64,000 nt of DNA from the NCBI GenBank assembly GCA_016845175.1, contig JAERTD010000103.1, forward strand, positions 1 through 64,000, in the 5' to 3' direction. Source of the DNA: Bacteroidota bacterium (lineage in GTDB: Bacteria > Bacteroidota > Bacteroidia > Bacteroidales > F082). The notes under the pieces are model-generated. The model was not told the DNA's origin and searched no databases. It worked only from the letters and a program-made list of their open reading frames with translations. Position 1 is the first letter of the stretch; every line of letters begins with the position of its first letter. Below are positions 1 to 8,499 of this stretch, one piece after another. The translations under genes and the position numbers were made by a program.

Positions 1-341
1 GAGTGGAAAAAGCCTCTGTCAAAGAGAAATTCATAAGGGACATTGGAAATTGTATCCTTAACAAAATCCTGAATCAAAAACTGCACATTAACATCAGCTT
101 TTTTGGCTGCTTCCTCAGCTTTTTCAATGGCTATGGGTGAACCATCCATCGCACTTACATCAAAACCTTGCTGGGCAAGCCAAATGGATTCTGTCCCTGT
201 ACCGCAACCCATGTCCAGGACTTTGCAGGGCTGTATGGGCCAATTGTCAACCACTTCAATTAGGTTGAAATCAGGTTTTTCATGAACCCAGGGCGTGTGT
301 CCTTCCTGGTATCTGTCAACAAAGCGGTCTCTTGTATTCAT
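1..341 (-). CDS. Class I SAM-dependent methyltransferase, 5' part only (cut by window edge)
   Basis: The first 113 codons are present, starting at the ATG at 341 and running off the left edge. A Rossmann SAM-binding motif I (VLDMGCGTGT, about residues 41-50) and the acidic residue closing the second strand (D66) are clear. The opening RDRFVDRYQEG...PW resembles small TehB or thiopurine-type methyltransferases. The substrate cannot be told because the C-terminal half is missing. It is divergent from the TonB-dependent receptor at 515. A perfect -7 box (TAGATTTG read on the minus strand) lies about 30 nt upstream and supports this start. There is no signal peptide, so it is cytoplasmic. Confidence 0.85.
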   Translation of the reverse strand, partial: MNTRDRFVDRYQEGHTPWVHEKPDFNLIEVVDNWPIQPCKVLDMGCGTGTESIWLAQQGFDVSAMDGSPIAIEKAEEAAKKADVNVQFLIQDFVKDTISNVPYEFLFDRGFFH

Positions 342-372
342 CGGTAAATGATTAGGCACAACAACATAGCTA

Positions 373-380
373 CAAATCTA
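373..380 (-). promoter_or_regulatory. Bacteroidota -7 promoter box for the methyltransferase
   Basis: Read on the minus strand this is TAGATTTG, an exact TAnnTTTG match. It is 32 nt upstream of the ATG at 341. No convincing TTTG -33 element sits 19-21 nt further up, so only the -7 half is supported. Confidence 0.45.
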
Positions 381-484
381 TGAAACAAAATATTATTTCC
401 TGACTTCAGGGAATAAATACCAATCCCTGTTTGTCAATAGGCTAATACCGTTCACGCAAAAAATAAGCATTTAACGAATCTATG

Positions 485-492
485 TATCTTCG
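485..492 (+). promoter_or_regulatory. Probable -7 promoter box upstream of the TonB-dependent receptor
   Basis: TATCTTCG, one mismatch from TAnnTTTG, followed by GCC as is common at Bacteroidota start sites. It lies 23 nt upstream of the ATG at 515. It overlaps the in-frame ATG at 482 and argues against that start. No good -33 element is seen. Confidence 0.4.
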
Positions 493-514
493 CCGCCGAA
501 TTTTAAATTTTACA

Positions 515-2947
515 ATGAATACTAAACTTTTCTATATACTTCTCCTCATGAGCCTATCTATCATAGGACTGGCGGAGAATCCCACTGAGAATGCTGCCAA
601 AAGAGGAAGCATCAAAGGACATGTTATTGATGCCCTTAGCAATCAACCCATTGAGTACGCCACTGCTGCCTTATTCAGTCAGCCTGATAATGAACTGATA
701 GATGGGTCTATTACCGATGTTACCGGTTTTTTCCGCATTCCTAAACTTGAAATGGGAACCTATACCCTGGAAGTTAGTTTCATTGGATATAGGAAAACTG
801 TTATGGCAGATCTTGAGATCAACCCTGCCAATGCAGCTCTTGATCTTGGCAATATTCTTTTAGAGATGAGTGCTCAGGGTCTCTCTGAAGTGGAAATTAA
901 AGGCGGCACCCCAGCTATTGAATACCAGATAGATAAAAAGGTTATCCATGTGGACAAACAATTGACCGCTGCCTCCGGAACTGCCATTGATATCCTGGAA
1001 TCGGTTCCATCTGTGAGTGTGGATATTGAGGGCAATGTGAGTTTACGAGGTAGCTCAGGATTTACCGTACTCATAGATGGCAGGCCAACCATACTGGAAC
1101 CCACAGATATTCTGAATCAGATACCTGCTTCCGCCATCGAAGACATAGAAATCATAACCAACCCTTCAGCAAAATACGATCCTGATGGTAATGCCGGCAT
1201 AATCAATATTAAAATGAAAAAAATCAGGCTTGAAGGCTTCAACGGAATATTCAATGCCAATGTGGGTATGTATGACCGATATGGAGGTGACTTCCTTATC
1301 AATTACAGGATGAAAAAAGCCAATGTTTATTTGGGTGCTGATTATAACAAACGTACCAGACCAGGCACCAGTGAGAGTGAACGGTATACCCTATCCGATG
1401 ACACCTTGTTTTACAACAATTCCATTGGAAGTAGAGACAGGCAGCGATTGTCATGGGGTGTCAGGAGTGGAGTGGAATTCAATTTTTCCAAAAAGGATTT
1501 TGCCAGTATTGGTTTTCGCTATGGTCATAGGGCTATGAGTGGTTTTTCCCTACTCGATTATGATGAATGGATGGTACCTGGTGGTATTCATAAACTTTAT
1601 GAAAGTGATGAACAATGGGAAAGAGGAGGAGATTTTTATGCCATTAATTTTGATTATACCCACAAATTTGCCAAAAAAGGACAAGAAATTGCCTTCCAGG
1701 TGGTATATCATAATCGGGAAATGTCTGAAAGCAGCACCAACATGCTCAGAAATCCTGATGGAAGCATAGAAAGTGGTCAGATGTCGACCGAAGACGGTCC
1801 TGGCAGCCCGCTGCGCATCAAAATTGATTATAGTATGCCCCTGAGCGAGCACAGCCAACTGGAAGCAGGTTATCAAAGTCGGTTTGGCACCTCCGGTGAT
1901 GACAATAAGGTATACAATTACGACACTGCAACCAATGAATACGTATTCATTCCCGAGTACAGTCATCAAACCACCTACTTAAGAAACATACATTCTTTAT
2001 ATGCCACCTATTCAGGAACCTATAAAAAACTGGGGTATAAATTAGGCCTGAGGGGGGAATATACCTATCGGTTTATGGAATTGGTTGGCGAGTCCAATGA
2101 TTTTACCCTAAACCGTTTTGATTACTTCCCTACCATCCATCTTTCCTACGATCTGCCTCTCGACAATCAGATCATGGCCAGTTACGGCAGAAGAATAGAT
2201 CGTCCTAGGGGATATTATCTGGAGCCCTTTATTACCGTTCAGGATGCTTATAATGTGAGGCAGGGAAATCCTGAATTGCTACCGGAGTATATCGACTCCT
2301 ATGAACTGGGTTACCAAAAACGTTTCGGCGACAATTTTGTTTCGCTTGAGGCGTATTACAGGGTGACCCATAACAAGATTGAAAGGGTTAAATCGGTGTA
2401 TCAGGATAACATCATGTTGAACACTCTTGAAAATGTGGGTACGGATTATGCGCTGGGAACAGAGCTTATGTTGAGTCTGGATATTTTCAAATGGTGGCAT
2501 GCTGACCTCATGGGAAATGCCTTCAATTACAAAGTTAAAGGAGTTTTATATGAAGAACCCTTCGAAAGGACAAGTTTCAACTGGGGTTCCCGATTCAATA
2601 ATACTTTTCTTATAGGCGATCATATGCGCATTCAACTCAATGGAAATTATGTAAGCCAATCGGTGTCTGCACAAGGCACACGAGATGGCTTCTGGATGGC
2701 TAATGCAGCCATTAAGAGGGATTTCCTTCATAAGAAAATAACAGTGGTTTTACAGGCCCGAGACCTGTTTGGCACCTCCAAACATGAATCTTATTCTGAA
2801 GGACCCGATTTTTACAATTACAACCTTTCCAGGAGCAAAACACCTGTGGTCATGCTTTCGGTTTCTTTCAAACTCAACAACTACCGACTCAAACGCGAAA
2901 AAAACGGAAATGGCGGAGGTGATGAGTTTGGAGAAGATGAATTTTAG
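515..2947 (+). CDS. TonB-dependent receptor / outer-membrane beta-barrel protein with carboxypeptidase-like N-terminal domain
   Basis: This is an outer-membrane protein of the TonB-dependent receptor superfamily (OMP_b-brl_3-like). From the ATG at 515 it has a signal peptide (MNTKLFYILLLMSL...GLA). A carboxypeptidase-regulatory-like domain follows (GSIKGHVIDALSNQPIEYATAALFS and the TDVTGFFRIPKL turn), then a plug (LRGSSGFTVLIDGRP, NPSAKYDPDGNAGIINI) and a long barrel with alternating aromatic strands. The reading frame is open from 482, but that places a -7-like box (TATCTTCG, 485-492) inside the coding region and puts eleven residues before the signal peptide, so 515 is preferred. No SusD-type partner is adjacent. 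The ligand is unknown. Members of this branch often act in outer-membrane uptake of peptides or metals, but nothing here decides. Confidence 0.88.
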   Translation: MNTKLFYILLLMSLSIIGLAENPTENAAKRGSIKGHVIDALSNQPIEYATAALFSQPDNELIDGSITDVTGFFRIPKLEMGTYTLEVSFIGYRKTVMADLEINPANAALDLGNILLEMSAQGLSEVEIKGGTPAIEYQIDKKVIHVDKQLTAASGTAIDILESVPSVSVDIEGNVSLRGSSGFTVLIDGRPTILEPTDILNQIPASAIEDIEIITNPSAKYDPDGNAGIINIKMKKIRLEGFNGIFNANVGMYDRYGGDFLINYRMKKANVYLGADYNKRTRPGTSESERYTLSDDTLFYNNSIGSRDRQRLSWGVRSGVEFNFSKKDFASIGFRYGHRAMSGFSLLDYDEWMVPGGIHKLYESDEQWERGGDFYAINFDYTHKFAKKGQEIAFQVVYHNREMSESSTNMLRNPDGSIESGQMSTEDGPGSPLRIKIDYSMPLSEHSQLEAGYQSRFGTSGDDNKVYNYDTATNEYVFIPEYSHQTTYLRNIHSLYATYSGTYKKLGYKLGLRGEYTYRFMELVGESNDFTLNRFDYFPTIHLSYDLPLDNQIMASYGRRIDRPRGYYLEPFITVQDAYNVRQGNPELLPEYIDSYELGYQKRFGDNFVSLEAYYRVTHNKIERVKSVYQDNIMLNTLENVGTDYALGTELMLSLDIFKWWHADLMGNAFNYKVKGVLYEEPFERTSFNWGSRFNNTFLIGDHMRIQLNGNYVSQSVSAQGTRDGFWMANAAIKRDFLHKKITVVLQARDLFGTSKHESYSEGPDFYNYNLSRSKTPVVMLSVSFKLNNYRLKREKNGNGGGDEFGEDEF

Positions 2948-2991
2948 CAGAGATTTCAAGGGCTAAAAACTTCTTTCAACAATACTTTTGA

Positions 2992-3024
2992 TTTGGATTA
3001 GGGTATTCAAGTTTATTATATTTT
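2992..3024 (+). promoter_or_regulatory. Promoter of the BamA/TamA-like gene
   Basis: TTTG at 2992-2995, 21 nt spacer, then TATATTTT at 3017-3024. This fits the Bacteroidota TTTG-N19-21-TAnnTTTG pattern with one mismatch and predicts a transcript start near 3031, about 34 nt before the ATG at 3065. Confidence 0.5.
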
Positions 3025-3064
3025 AGCATTAGCAAGGATTACCCAACATTCGAAATTGGTATTT

Positions 3065-4219
3065 ATGACGCTTCCGAATTATACAACCCAGCGAATTTAT
3101 GCGCTATTACTACTCATACTGGTAAGTTCAGGTGGATTTGCCCAGAAGAAAAAAAAGCATCTTTTCAGAGACACCACTGACCATGCCATTGATATGAGTG
3201 GCTTTTTGAATTCAGTGGCGGGATTTATGCCTGTACCATTTGTCATCACTGAGCCAGCAGTTGGTTATGGTGGTGGATTGGGTCTGGTGTTCTTTCATGA
3301 TAAGAAAAACAACAGGCGAACCGGGCCTGGTCATCTTCCTCCCATTATGACAATGGTTGGTGGTGGATATACAGCGAACGGGACTTATGTAGCTTTGGTT
3401 GGACATCAGGGCTCATACCATAAAGACAGGTTTCGTTATACCGGGGCCCTGGGTTTTGTAAATGTGAACATTGCGTTCTACGGTGCCGGTATTCTTGTTG
3501 AAGAGAGGGCCTATGATTTCAATATGCAAGGCTGGGTTACATTTCATGAATTTTTATTCCGTCCTGCAAAAAAAACACCCTTTTTTGTGGGTCTGAATTA
3601 TGTGTATTTTAATAATGACATCACCTTCAAAACAGGTCTTGAAAATCCGAAACTTGCAGAACTCCAGAAAACAACCAACACAGCTGGTTTAAATGCTGTT
3701 TTCCAATATGACACCCGGGACAATTCATTCACACCTTCCAACGGATTTAAAGCTGTACTTGAAGTGGGAAGGCATGCCAAAGCACTTGGTGGAGACAGGG
3801 ATTACAATCACGTGATGATAAGTGCGTTTGGTTTCACCAATGCTATTCACAAGCGTGTGGTTGCGGGCTTGAGGCTTAAGGGTCAGGGAAAATGGGATGA
3901 TGTACCCTTTTATGAATTACCTTTTGTTTCTCTTCGCGGTATCCCTGTCATGCGTTATCAGGACCATTTTGTGGGAGTCATGGAAACTGAATGGCGTTGG
4001 AATGTTTGGAGGAGATGGTCTGTGGTTGGTTTTACAGGAGTTGGTTATACCGCGCCAACTATAGATACTTTCAAGCTTGATACCGGCAAAGTTTCTTATG
4101 GAGGTGGTTTCAGGTATTTTATGGCCAGGGAATTTGGCATCCATGGTGGTATCGATGTGGCTAAAGGACCTGAGGAATGGGCCTGGTATATCACCATTGG
4201 AAGCAATTGGGTTAGATAG
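3065..4219 (+). CDS. BamA/TamA-like outer-membrane beta-barrel protein (bacterial surface antigen fold)
   Basis: The product has 384 residues from the ATG at 3065; a TTG at 3056 is in frame but less likely. A signal peptide (YALLLLILVSSGGFAQ) is followed by a short lysine-rich stretch, then a 16-strand-type barrel. The signatures are AVGYGGGLGLVFFHDKK near the start, the conserved FQYDTRDNSFTPSNG strand and a C-terminal aromatic strand. No POTRA domains precede the barrel, so it is not a full BamA; this short form is common in Bacteroidota and its role is unknown. It is transcribed alone from its own promoter and converges on the rhaD end of the minus-strand operon, with 19 bases between the stop codons. 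Confidence 0.75.
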   Translation: MTLPNYTTQRIYALLLLILVSSGGFAQKKKKHLFRDTTDHAIDMSGFLNSVAGFMPVPFVITEPAVGYGGGLGLVFFHDKKNNRRTGPGHLPPIMTMVGGGYTANGTYVALVGHQGSYHKDRFRYTGALGFVNVNIAFYGAGILVEERAYDFNMQGWVTFHEFLFRPAKKTPFFVGLNYVYFNNDITFKTGLENPKLAELQKTTNTAGLNAVFQYDTRDNSFTPSNGFKAVLEVGRHAKALGGDRDYNHVMISAFGFTNAIHKRVVAGLRLKGQGKWDDVPFYELPFVSLRGIPVMRYQDHFVGVMETEWRWNVWRRWSVVGFTGVGYTAPTIDTFKLDTGKVSYGGGFRYFMAREFGIHGGIDVAKGPEEWAWYITIGSNWVR

Positions 4220-4238
4220 GATATCTGGTGGGTTTTTT

Positions 4239-5048
4239 CTAAAAACGACTGGATAAGTCACGAAGTGAGGCCAACTTCTCCTCACTCAAACCCTGGGGTT
4301 GAATTCCTGCCGATCGGCACATGAACCAAATCTTCACCGACTTACTGACAATATCGATGGCGTCGAAGGTGTCGTATACAGAGGATCCGATGGCGAATAT
4401 GCCATGTTTCTCCCATAACACCATATCATGATCGGCCAGTGATTGAATGGTTTTGCGAGCTATTTCTTCAGTTCCGGGCATCACAAAAGGAATAAAACCA
4501 ATGCCTTTGGGAATAAAAATCATGGTTTCGGGATGCATGCCCCAAATAAGCTTGTTTAATGTATCCTCATCACAGTGTTCAGCAGATTGGGTGAGGGCTA
4601 TCAGCTCACTCACATGGGCATGCATAACCACCTTTTCCTGACTACCCCTTTCTTTGATCATTTGGTGGATACCCAAATGAGTGGGAAGCTCAGATGTGGG
4701 TTGAAAATTGTCAATAATTTCCTGCTGGCTAATGATCCAATAGGCATCCCCTTTATTGTTCAGCCTAATGATTCTTGCATTCTCCAATGGGTTTCTGGCC
4801 AGGTCACGCATGCGTTTCCCGGTTCCTGTTACTAAAAAGTGCTTTGTGGCAAGCTTTGGATAGGCACGATCCAGCTCGAAACTGGGATAAGCCTCAAGAT
4901 TCTGCAGAGGCTTTTTAATACAATGGTCCACGGATATGGAAATATTGCCAGCATTACGCTCAGCCCAGCCCCTTTTCCAGAGGAAGTCAGCCACTTCAGC
5001 CATTTCCAGCAACAGCTGTTTCAGTTCTTTGTTACTTTCTATATCCAT
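4239..5048 (-). CDS. rhaD: Rhamnulose-1-phosphate aldolase (class II aldolase)
   Basis: This enzyme cleaves L-rhamnulose 1-phosphate, and in some relatives L-fuculose 1-phosphate, to dihydroxyacetone phosphate and L-lactaldehyde in the cytoplasm. The 269 residues match the usual RhaD length of about 270. The class II aldolase features are visible: RNAGNIS phosphate-binding loop (31-37), TGTGKRM (74-80), catalytic Glu in TSELPTH (E120), and zinc ligands H143 and H145 (MHAHVSE) and H215 (WEKHGI). It is the last gene of the sulfatase/glycosidase operon, 19 bp downstream of the fucosidase. Next to a fucosidase and with no rhamnosidase in view, the natural substrate may be fuculose 1-phosphate; that is inference. 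Isomerase and kinase genes are not in the window. Confidence 0.9.
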   Translation of the reverse strand: MDIESNKELKQLLLEMAEVADFLWKRGWAERNAGNISISVDHCIKKPLQNLEAYPSFELDRAYPKLATKHFLVTGTGKRMRDLARNPLENARIIRLNNKGDAYWIISQQEIIDNFQPTSELPTHLGIHQMIKERGSQEKVVMHAHVSELIALTQSAEHCDEDTLNKLIWGMHPETMIFIPKGIGFIPFVMPGTEEIARKTIQSLADHDMVLWEKHGIFAIGSSVYDTFDAIDIVSKSVKIWFMCRSAGIQPQGLSEEKLASLRDLSSRF

Positions 5049-5067
5049 AGGATTTACATGAGATAAT

Positions 5068-6456
5068 CTACTTCAAAAATAATTCAATTACCGGTATCTC
5101 AACTTCAGGTTTTACCATGGGTAAAATGAGAATAACATCCTCTGCTGCTTTGGTTTCCTGATGGGTAACATTGTGTCTGGGTTTTCCGAATTTTATTTCA
5201 GAACCATCGTGTAAAAACTGAGCGTATGTCACCTTATCCTCAAACCCTTTCAAGGTATACCATTTCATGGGATAATCCAGCAAATGTATGTAAAGTCTGT
5301 TGGTCTCAGGATTATAGGTCATCAAACTATGATCCGGCACCTCAAAATCATCAGGGGCTTGTGTACAACCATAAATGGAACGCTTGTTATATTTCATCCA
5401 TTGGCCAATTTCTTCCAGTTTTTCAACCGCCCTATGATCGAAAGTCCCTCTGGCGGTGGGCCCAACATTCAGCAATAAATTGCCTCCTTTACTCACTGAT
5501 TCAATGAGCAAAACCAATAGTTGTTTGGTATCTTTCCAGCTGGCTTCATCACGATAATATCCCCAGGATCCTGAGAAAGTCTGGCAGGTTTCCCATGGAA
5601 CTTTTACACCATTCTTCTCCGGCCATTTGGACACCTTATACTGCTCGGGTGTGGTAAAATCCCATCCCCCTTCTACATCTAAAAGGTCCAGCCGGTCGTT
5701 TACAATGATCCCTGGTTGTAGCTCACGAACCATTTTTAGCAAGTTTTCCGAATCCCAATCATCCCTGCCCTTGCCATGCTTTCCAGACGGAAAGGAGTAA
5801 TCCAGCCAGATAATATCTATGGTGCCATAATTGGTCAGTATTTCTCTTACCTGATTCCTGATATATTTTTGGTACACATCCATATCTTTTCCCTTATTGA
5901 GTTCAGCATATGCTTCGTCAGAGGAGGCACTCAATGGATGGTTTCTATCGATGGTATAATCAGGATGGTGCCAGTCGAGCAGGGAATAGTAAAAGCCTAT
6001 TTTCAATCCCTCAGCGCGGAAGGCATCCACCCACTCCTTAAGCAGATCACGATCAGCCGCCGTATTGGTGGCTTTATAATCCGTATAGTCCGAGTCGAAA
6101 AGACAAAAGCCCTCATGGTGCTTGGAGGTAATCACTGCGTATTTCATTCCTGCAGCTTTGGCTTGTCTGGCCCATTCTGCAGGATCGTACATATCAGGGT
6201 TGAAAATCTCAAAATATTTTTCGTAGTCCTCATTGGTCATTCGCTCATAGCGCTTTACCCACTCATGTCTGGCCGGAGAAGCATATAAACCCCAGTGAAT
6301 AAACATGCCAAATCGGTCGTGGGTCCACCAGGCCATTCGCTCTTTTTTTTGTTCTTCTGTTTCTTTAGGTAATTGGGCATAGCAAAGCCCTTGAACCATC
6401 AACAATAATCCTAGCATCAGCATGCCTATCTGCAAACCACTTTTATACTTTTTCAT
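5068..6456 (-). CDS. Alpha-L-fucosidase, GH29
   Basis: This is a retaining fucosidase that removes terminal alpha-L-fucose. A signal peptide (LMLGLLLMVQGLCYA) is followed by the GH29 barrel: WWTHDRFGMFIHWGLYA (about 43-59), KHHEGFCLFDS (112-122), and the nucleophile in the WLD motif (D219). A short beta-sandwich ends the protein. At 462 residues it is a compact GH29. The signal peptide points to the periplasm or cell surface. It sits 35 bp downstream of the C-terminally extended sulfatase and 19 bp upstream of rhaD, so released fucose probably enters the pathway that the aldolase finishes. The linkage preference cannot be read from the sequence. Confidence 0.93.
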   Translation of the reverse strand: MKKYKSGLQIGMLMLGLLLMVQGLCYAQLPKETEEQKKERMAWWTHDRFGMFIHWGLYASPARHEWVKRYERMTNEDYEKYFEIFNPDMYDPAEWARQAKAAGMKYAVITSKHHEGFCLFDSDYTDYKATNTAADRDLLKEWVDAFRAEGLKIGFYYSLLDWHHPDYTIDRNHPLSASSDEAYAELNKGKDMDVYQKYIRNQVREILTNYGTIDIIWLDYSFPSGKHGKGRDDWDSENLLKMVRELQPGIIVNDRLDLLDVEGGWDFTTPEQYKVSKWPEKNGVKVPWETCQTFSGSWGYYRDEASWKDTKQLLVLLIESVSKGGNLLLNVGPTARGTFDHRAVEKLEEIGQWMKYNKRSIYGCTQAPDDFEVPDHSLMTYNPETNRLYIHLLDYPMKWYTLKGFEDKVTYAQFLHDGSEIKFGKPRHNVTHQETKAAEDVILILPMVKPEVEIPVIELFLK

Positions 6457-6491
6457 CTTTATGGTATTGGTTAAGTAGATGTTATGTTATT

Positions 6492-8450
6492 TCATTTAAT
6501 CACCACTTCATCAAGAAATAGCCAGGCTTTCCCACCTGCCCCTTCATGCCAGTCAGGGCATTTTCCAATGTTCAGGGCCTCTATTTTCACAAAACGAATT
6601 TTGGTATTTTCAAGTTTACTGCTGAATCTTGCAATCTCTTGATGGTTATTCTCTTCATCAGCGGCCATGGTATGTCTGTCAACTTCTGAATAATGTTGCC
6701 CATCCTGAGAAACTGAAAACACCACTGTGGAAGGACTAAATATCCAGGATCCCTGATTGACCAGAAATCCACAGACCAGCTGTTCGATGGTCATGATTTC
6801 TCCCAGGTCGATTATGGTCTCCACATTATTCCCCTGAAATCCCAACCATTCTTCATCAGTGAAATCAAAACTTCCCATTACCCCATTAGTTAGACTTTGT
6901 GGTCCCTGGGCTGCATATTGAAAAGCATATTCACTTGTTAGTATCACCTCTTTTCCAACCGCCTTATGATTAACAATCATTTTCTCCTGCTCCAATCTGC
7001 CAGGTTTTCGAACCCCTTCCCCTTTTATATTTTTTATTCTGTCGCCTAATTCCTTCCTTGCCATATCACCCAGCCGATTCAAGTCAGCTACCATTTGTGG
7101 GTATTGAGCGGCTACATTTTCTGTTTCACTGATGTCGTTTTTCAGGTTGTATAATTCCAGATTATGCACCTCTCCTTTGCCATAGGGACCGGGAAAACCA
7201 TCGTTACCACTTTCCATTCCATCATAGGAACGGTAACGGTGTGGAAATACCAGTTTCCATTCCTGGTTTCTAACGGCAATAAGCTCTCCTCCATAGTAAT
7301 AATAGAAGTTTTCTCTTCCTTTAGCATCGTGTCTGCTTTCCATCAGAGGCAGGATACTGATCCCATCAATTGTTTGTTCAGGCAGGTCAACGCCGGTGAT
7401 ATCAGCCAATGTGGGCAGAATATCGATGGTGGATGTCAATTGGTCACACATACTCCCTTCCTCAATGCGGCACGGCCAATTCATAATCGTTGCTACCCTC
7501 GGCCCTCCTTCCCACATAGTGCCTTTACCTTCACGAAAGGGTAATGCTGAACCTGCATGATTGCCATAATTCAGCCATGGGCCGTTGTCGCTGGTAAAAA
7601 TAATCAGGGTATTCTCATCAATCTCATTTCTTTTAAGGGCTTTCATGATCTCACCCACTGACCAGTCCAGTTCCAGCATGACATCTGCAAAAAGTCCTTG
7701 TTTGCTCTTACCCTTGAATTTTTCAGAAACCGCTATGGGTACATGAACCATTGAATGCGGCATATAGAGGAAAAATGCCTGGTCTTTGTGCTCATTTATA
7801 AATTTTACTGCTTCTTTTGTATAAAGGGTGGTGAGTTGGGCCTGATCATCCAAACTGGCAATGGTATCAATTACATTATTACCATTGTATAGTTTCAAAG
7901 GAGGGTAATTAGACTTGCGTTTGCCTTTACCTTTTAGGGGCACTCCATCATAACCTACAGGCCACATATCATTGGAGTAGGCTAAGCCCACATAGGTGTC
8001 AAACCCATGTTGCAGGGGTAGGAAGTCTTCATGATGACCCAAATGCCATTTTCCAAATATGCCGTTTACATATCCAGCATCTTGTAACAGCTCTGGTATG
8101 AGTAATTCATCAGAGTGAATGCCTTTATTGGAAGCACTGTTCAATGCACCCAGTATGCCCACTCTTTCCGCATAGCATCCGGTCAGTAAAGAAGCTCTGG
8201 ATGCACTGCAAACTGCTTGTGAGGCATAAAAACTCGTAAACCTCATACCTCCACTTGCCAATTTATCAATATGGGGCGTTTGGTATGGGGTGTTCCCAAA
8301 GCAGGATATGTCTGCATAGCCCAAATCATCGATGAAAATCAATACTATATTGGGCTGTCGTTCCACTACAGCTTTATCTTCTCCTGAATGACAATTGGTT
8401 GCGGAAACAGCAAATAAGGCAAGAAGCAGGGTAAACAGGGCTTTATTCAT
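6492..8450 (-). CDS. Lipoprotein sulfatase (S1 family) with C-terminal galactose-binding-like domain
   Basis: This is a formylglycine-dependent sulfatase. A lipoprotein signal ends at C20 (AVSATNC), so it is probably membrane-anchored facing the periplasm or outside. The metal-binding IFIDDLGYAD lies at 38-47 and the maturation motif is C81-S-A-S-R85, with Ala where Pro is more usual; Ala is accepted in this motif. Further motifs are GKWHLG, SDNGPW and EGGPRV. After about residue 500 an extra region of roughly 130 residues (TIIDLGEIMTIEQL..., FSVSQDGQHYSEV, TKIRFVKIEA) resembles an F5/8C/CBM32 beta-sandwich that may hold the enzyme on glycan. The subfamily and sulfate position are unknown. 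Confidence 0.9.
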   Translation of the reverse strand: MNKALFTLLLALFAVSATNCHSGEDKAVVERQPNIVLIFIDDLGYADISCFGNTPYQTPHIDKLASGGMRFTSFYASQAVCSASRASLLTGCYAERVGILGALNSASNKGIHSDELLIPELLQDAGYVNGIFGKWHLGHHEDFLPLQHGFDTYVGLAYSNDMWPVGYDGVPLKGKGKRKSNYPPLKLYNGNNVIDTIASLDDQAQLTTLYTKEAVKFINEHKDQAFFLYMPHSMVHVPIAVSEKFKGKSKQGLFADVMLELDWSVGEIMKALKRNEIDENTLIIFTSDNGPWLNYGNHAGSALPFREGKGTMWEGGPRVATIMNWPCRIEEGSMCDQLTSTIDILPTLADITGVDLPEQTIDGISILPLMESRHDAKGRENFYYYYGGELIAVRNQEWKLVFPHRYRSYDGMESGNDGFPGPYGKGEVHNLELYNLKNDISETENVAAQYPQMVADLNRLGDMARKELGDRIKNIKGEGVRKPGRLEQEKMIVNHKAVGKEVILTSEYAFQYAAQGPQSLTNGVMGSFDFTDEEWLGFQGNNVETIIDLGEIMTIEQLVCGFLVNQGSWIFSPSTVVFSVSQDGQHYSEVDRHTMAADEENNHQEIARFSSKLENTKIRFVKIEALNIGKCPDWHEGAGGKAWLFLDEVVIK

Positions 8451-8499
8451 AGCTAATGTTATTAGCGTTAGTACAATTGATCATTGCTTTAGACAAGGC

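Noticed and set aside
482-514. ATG at 482 as start of the TonB-dependent receptor
   Set aside because: It adds eleven residues before a clean signal peptide and overlaps a -7-like promoter box; 515 fits better.
1550-1969. 139-codon minus-strand open frame inside the TonB-dependent receptor
   Set aside because: It is fully antisense to a well-supported gene and has no domain or start signals.
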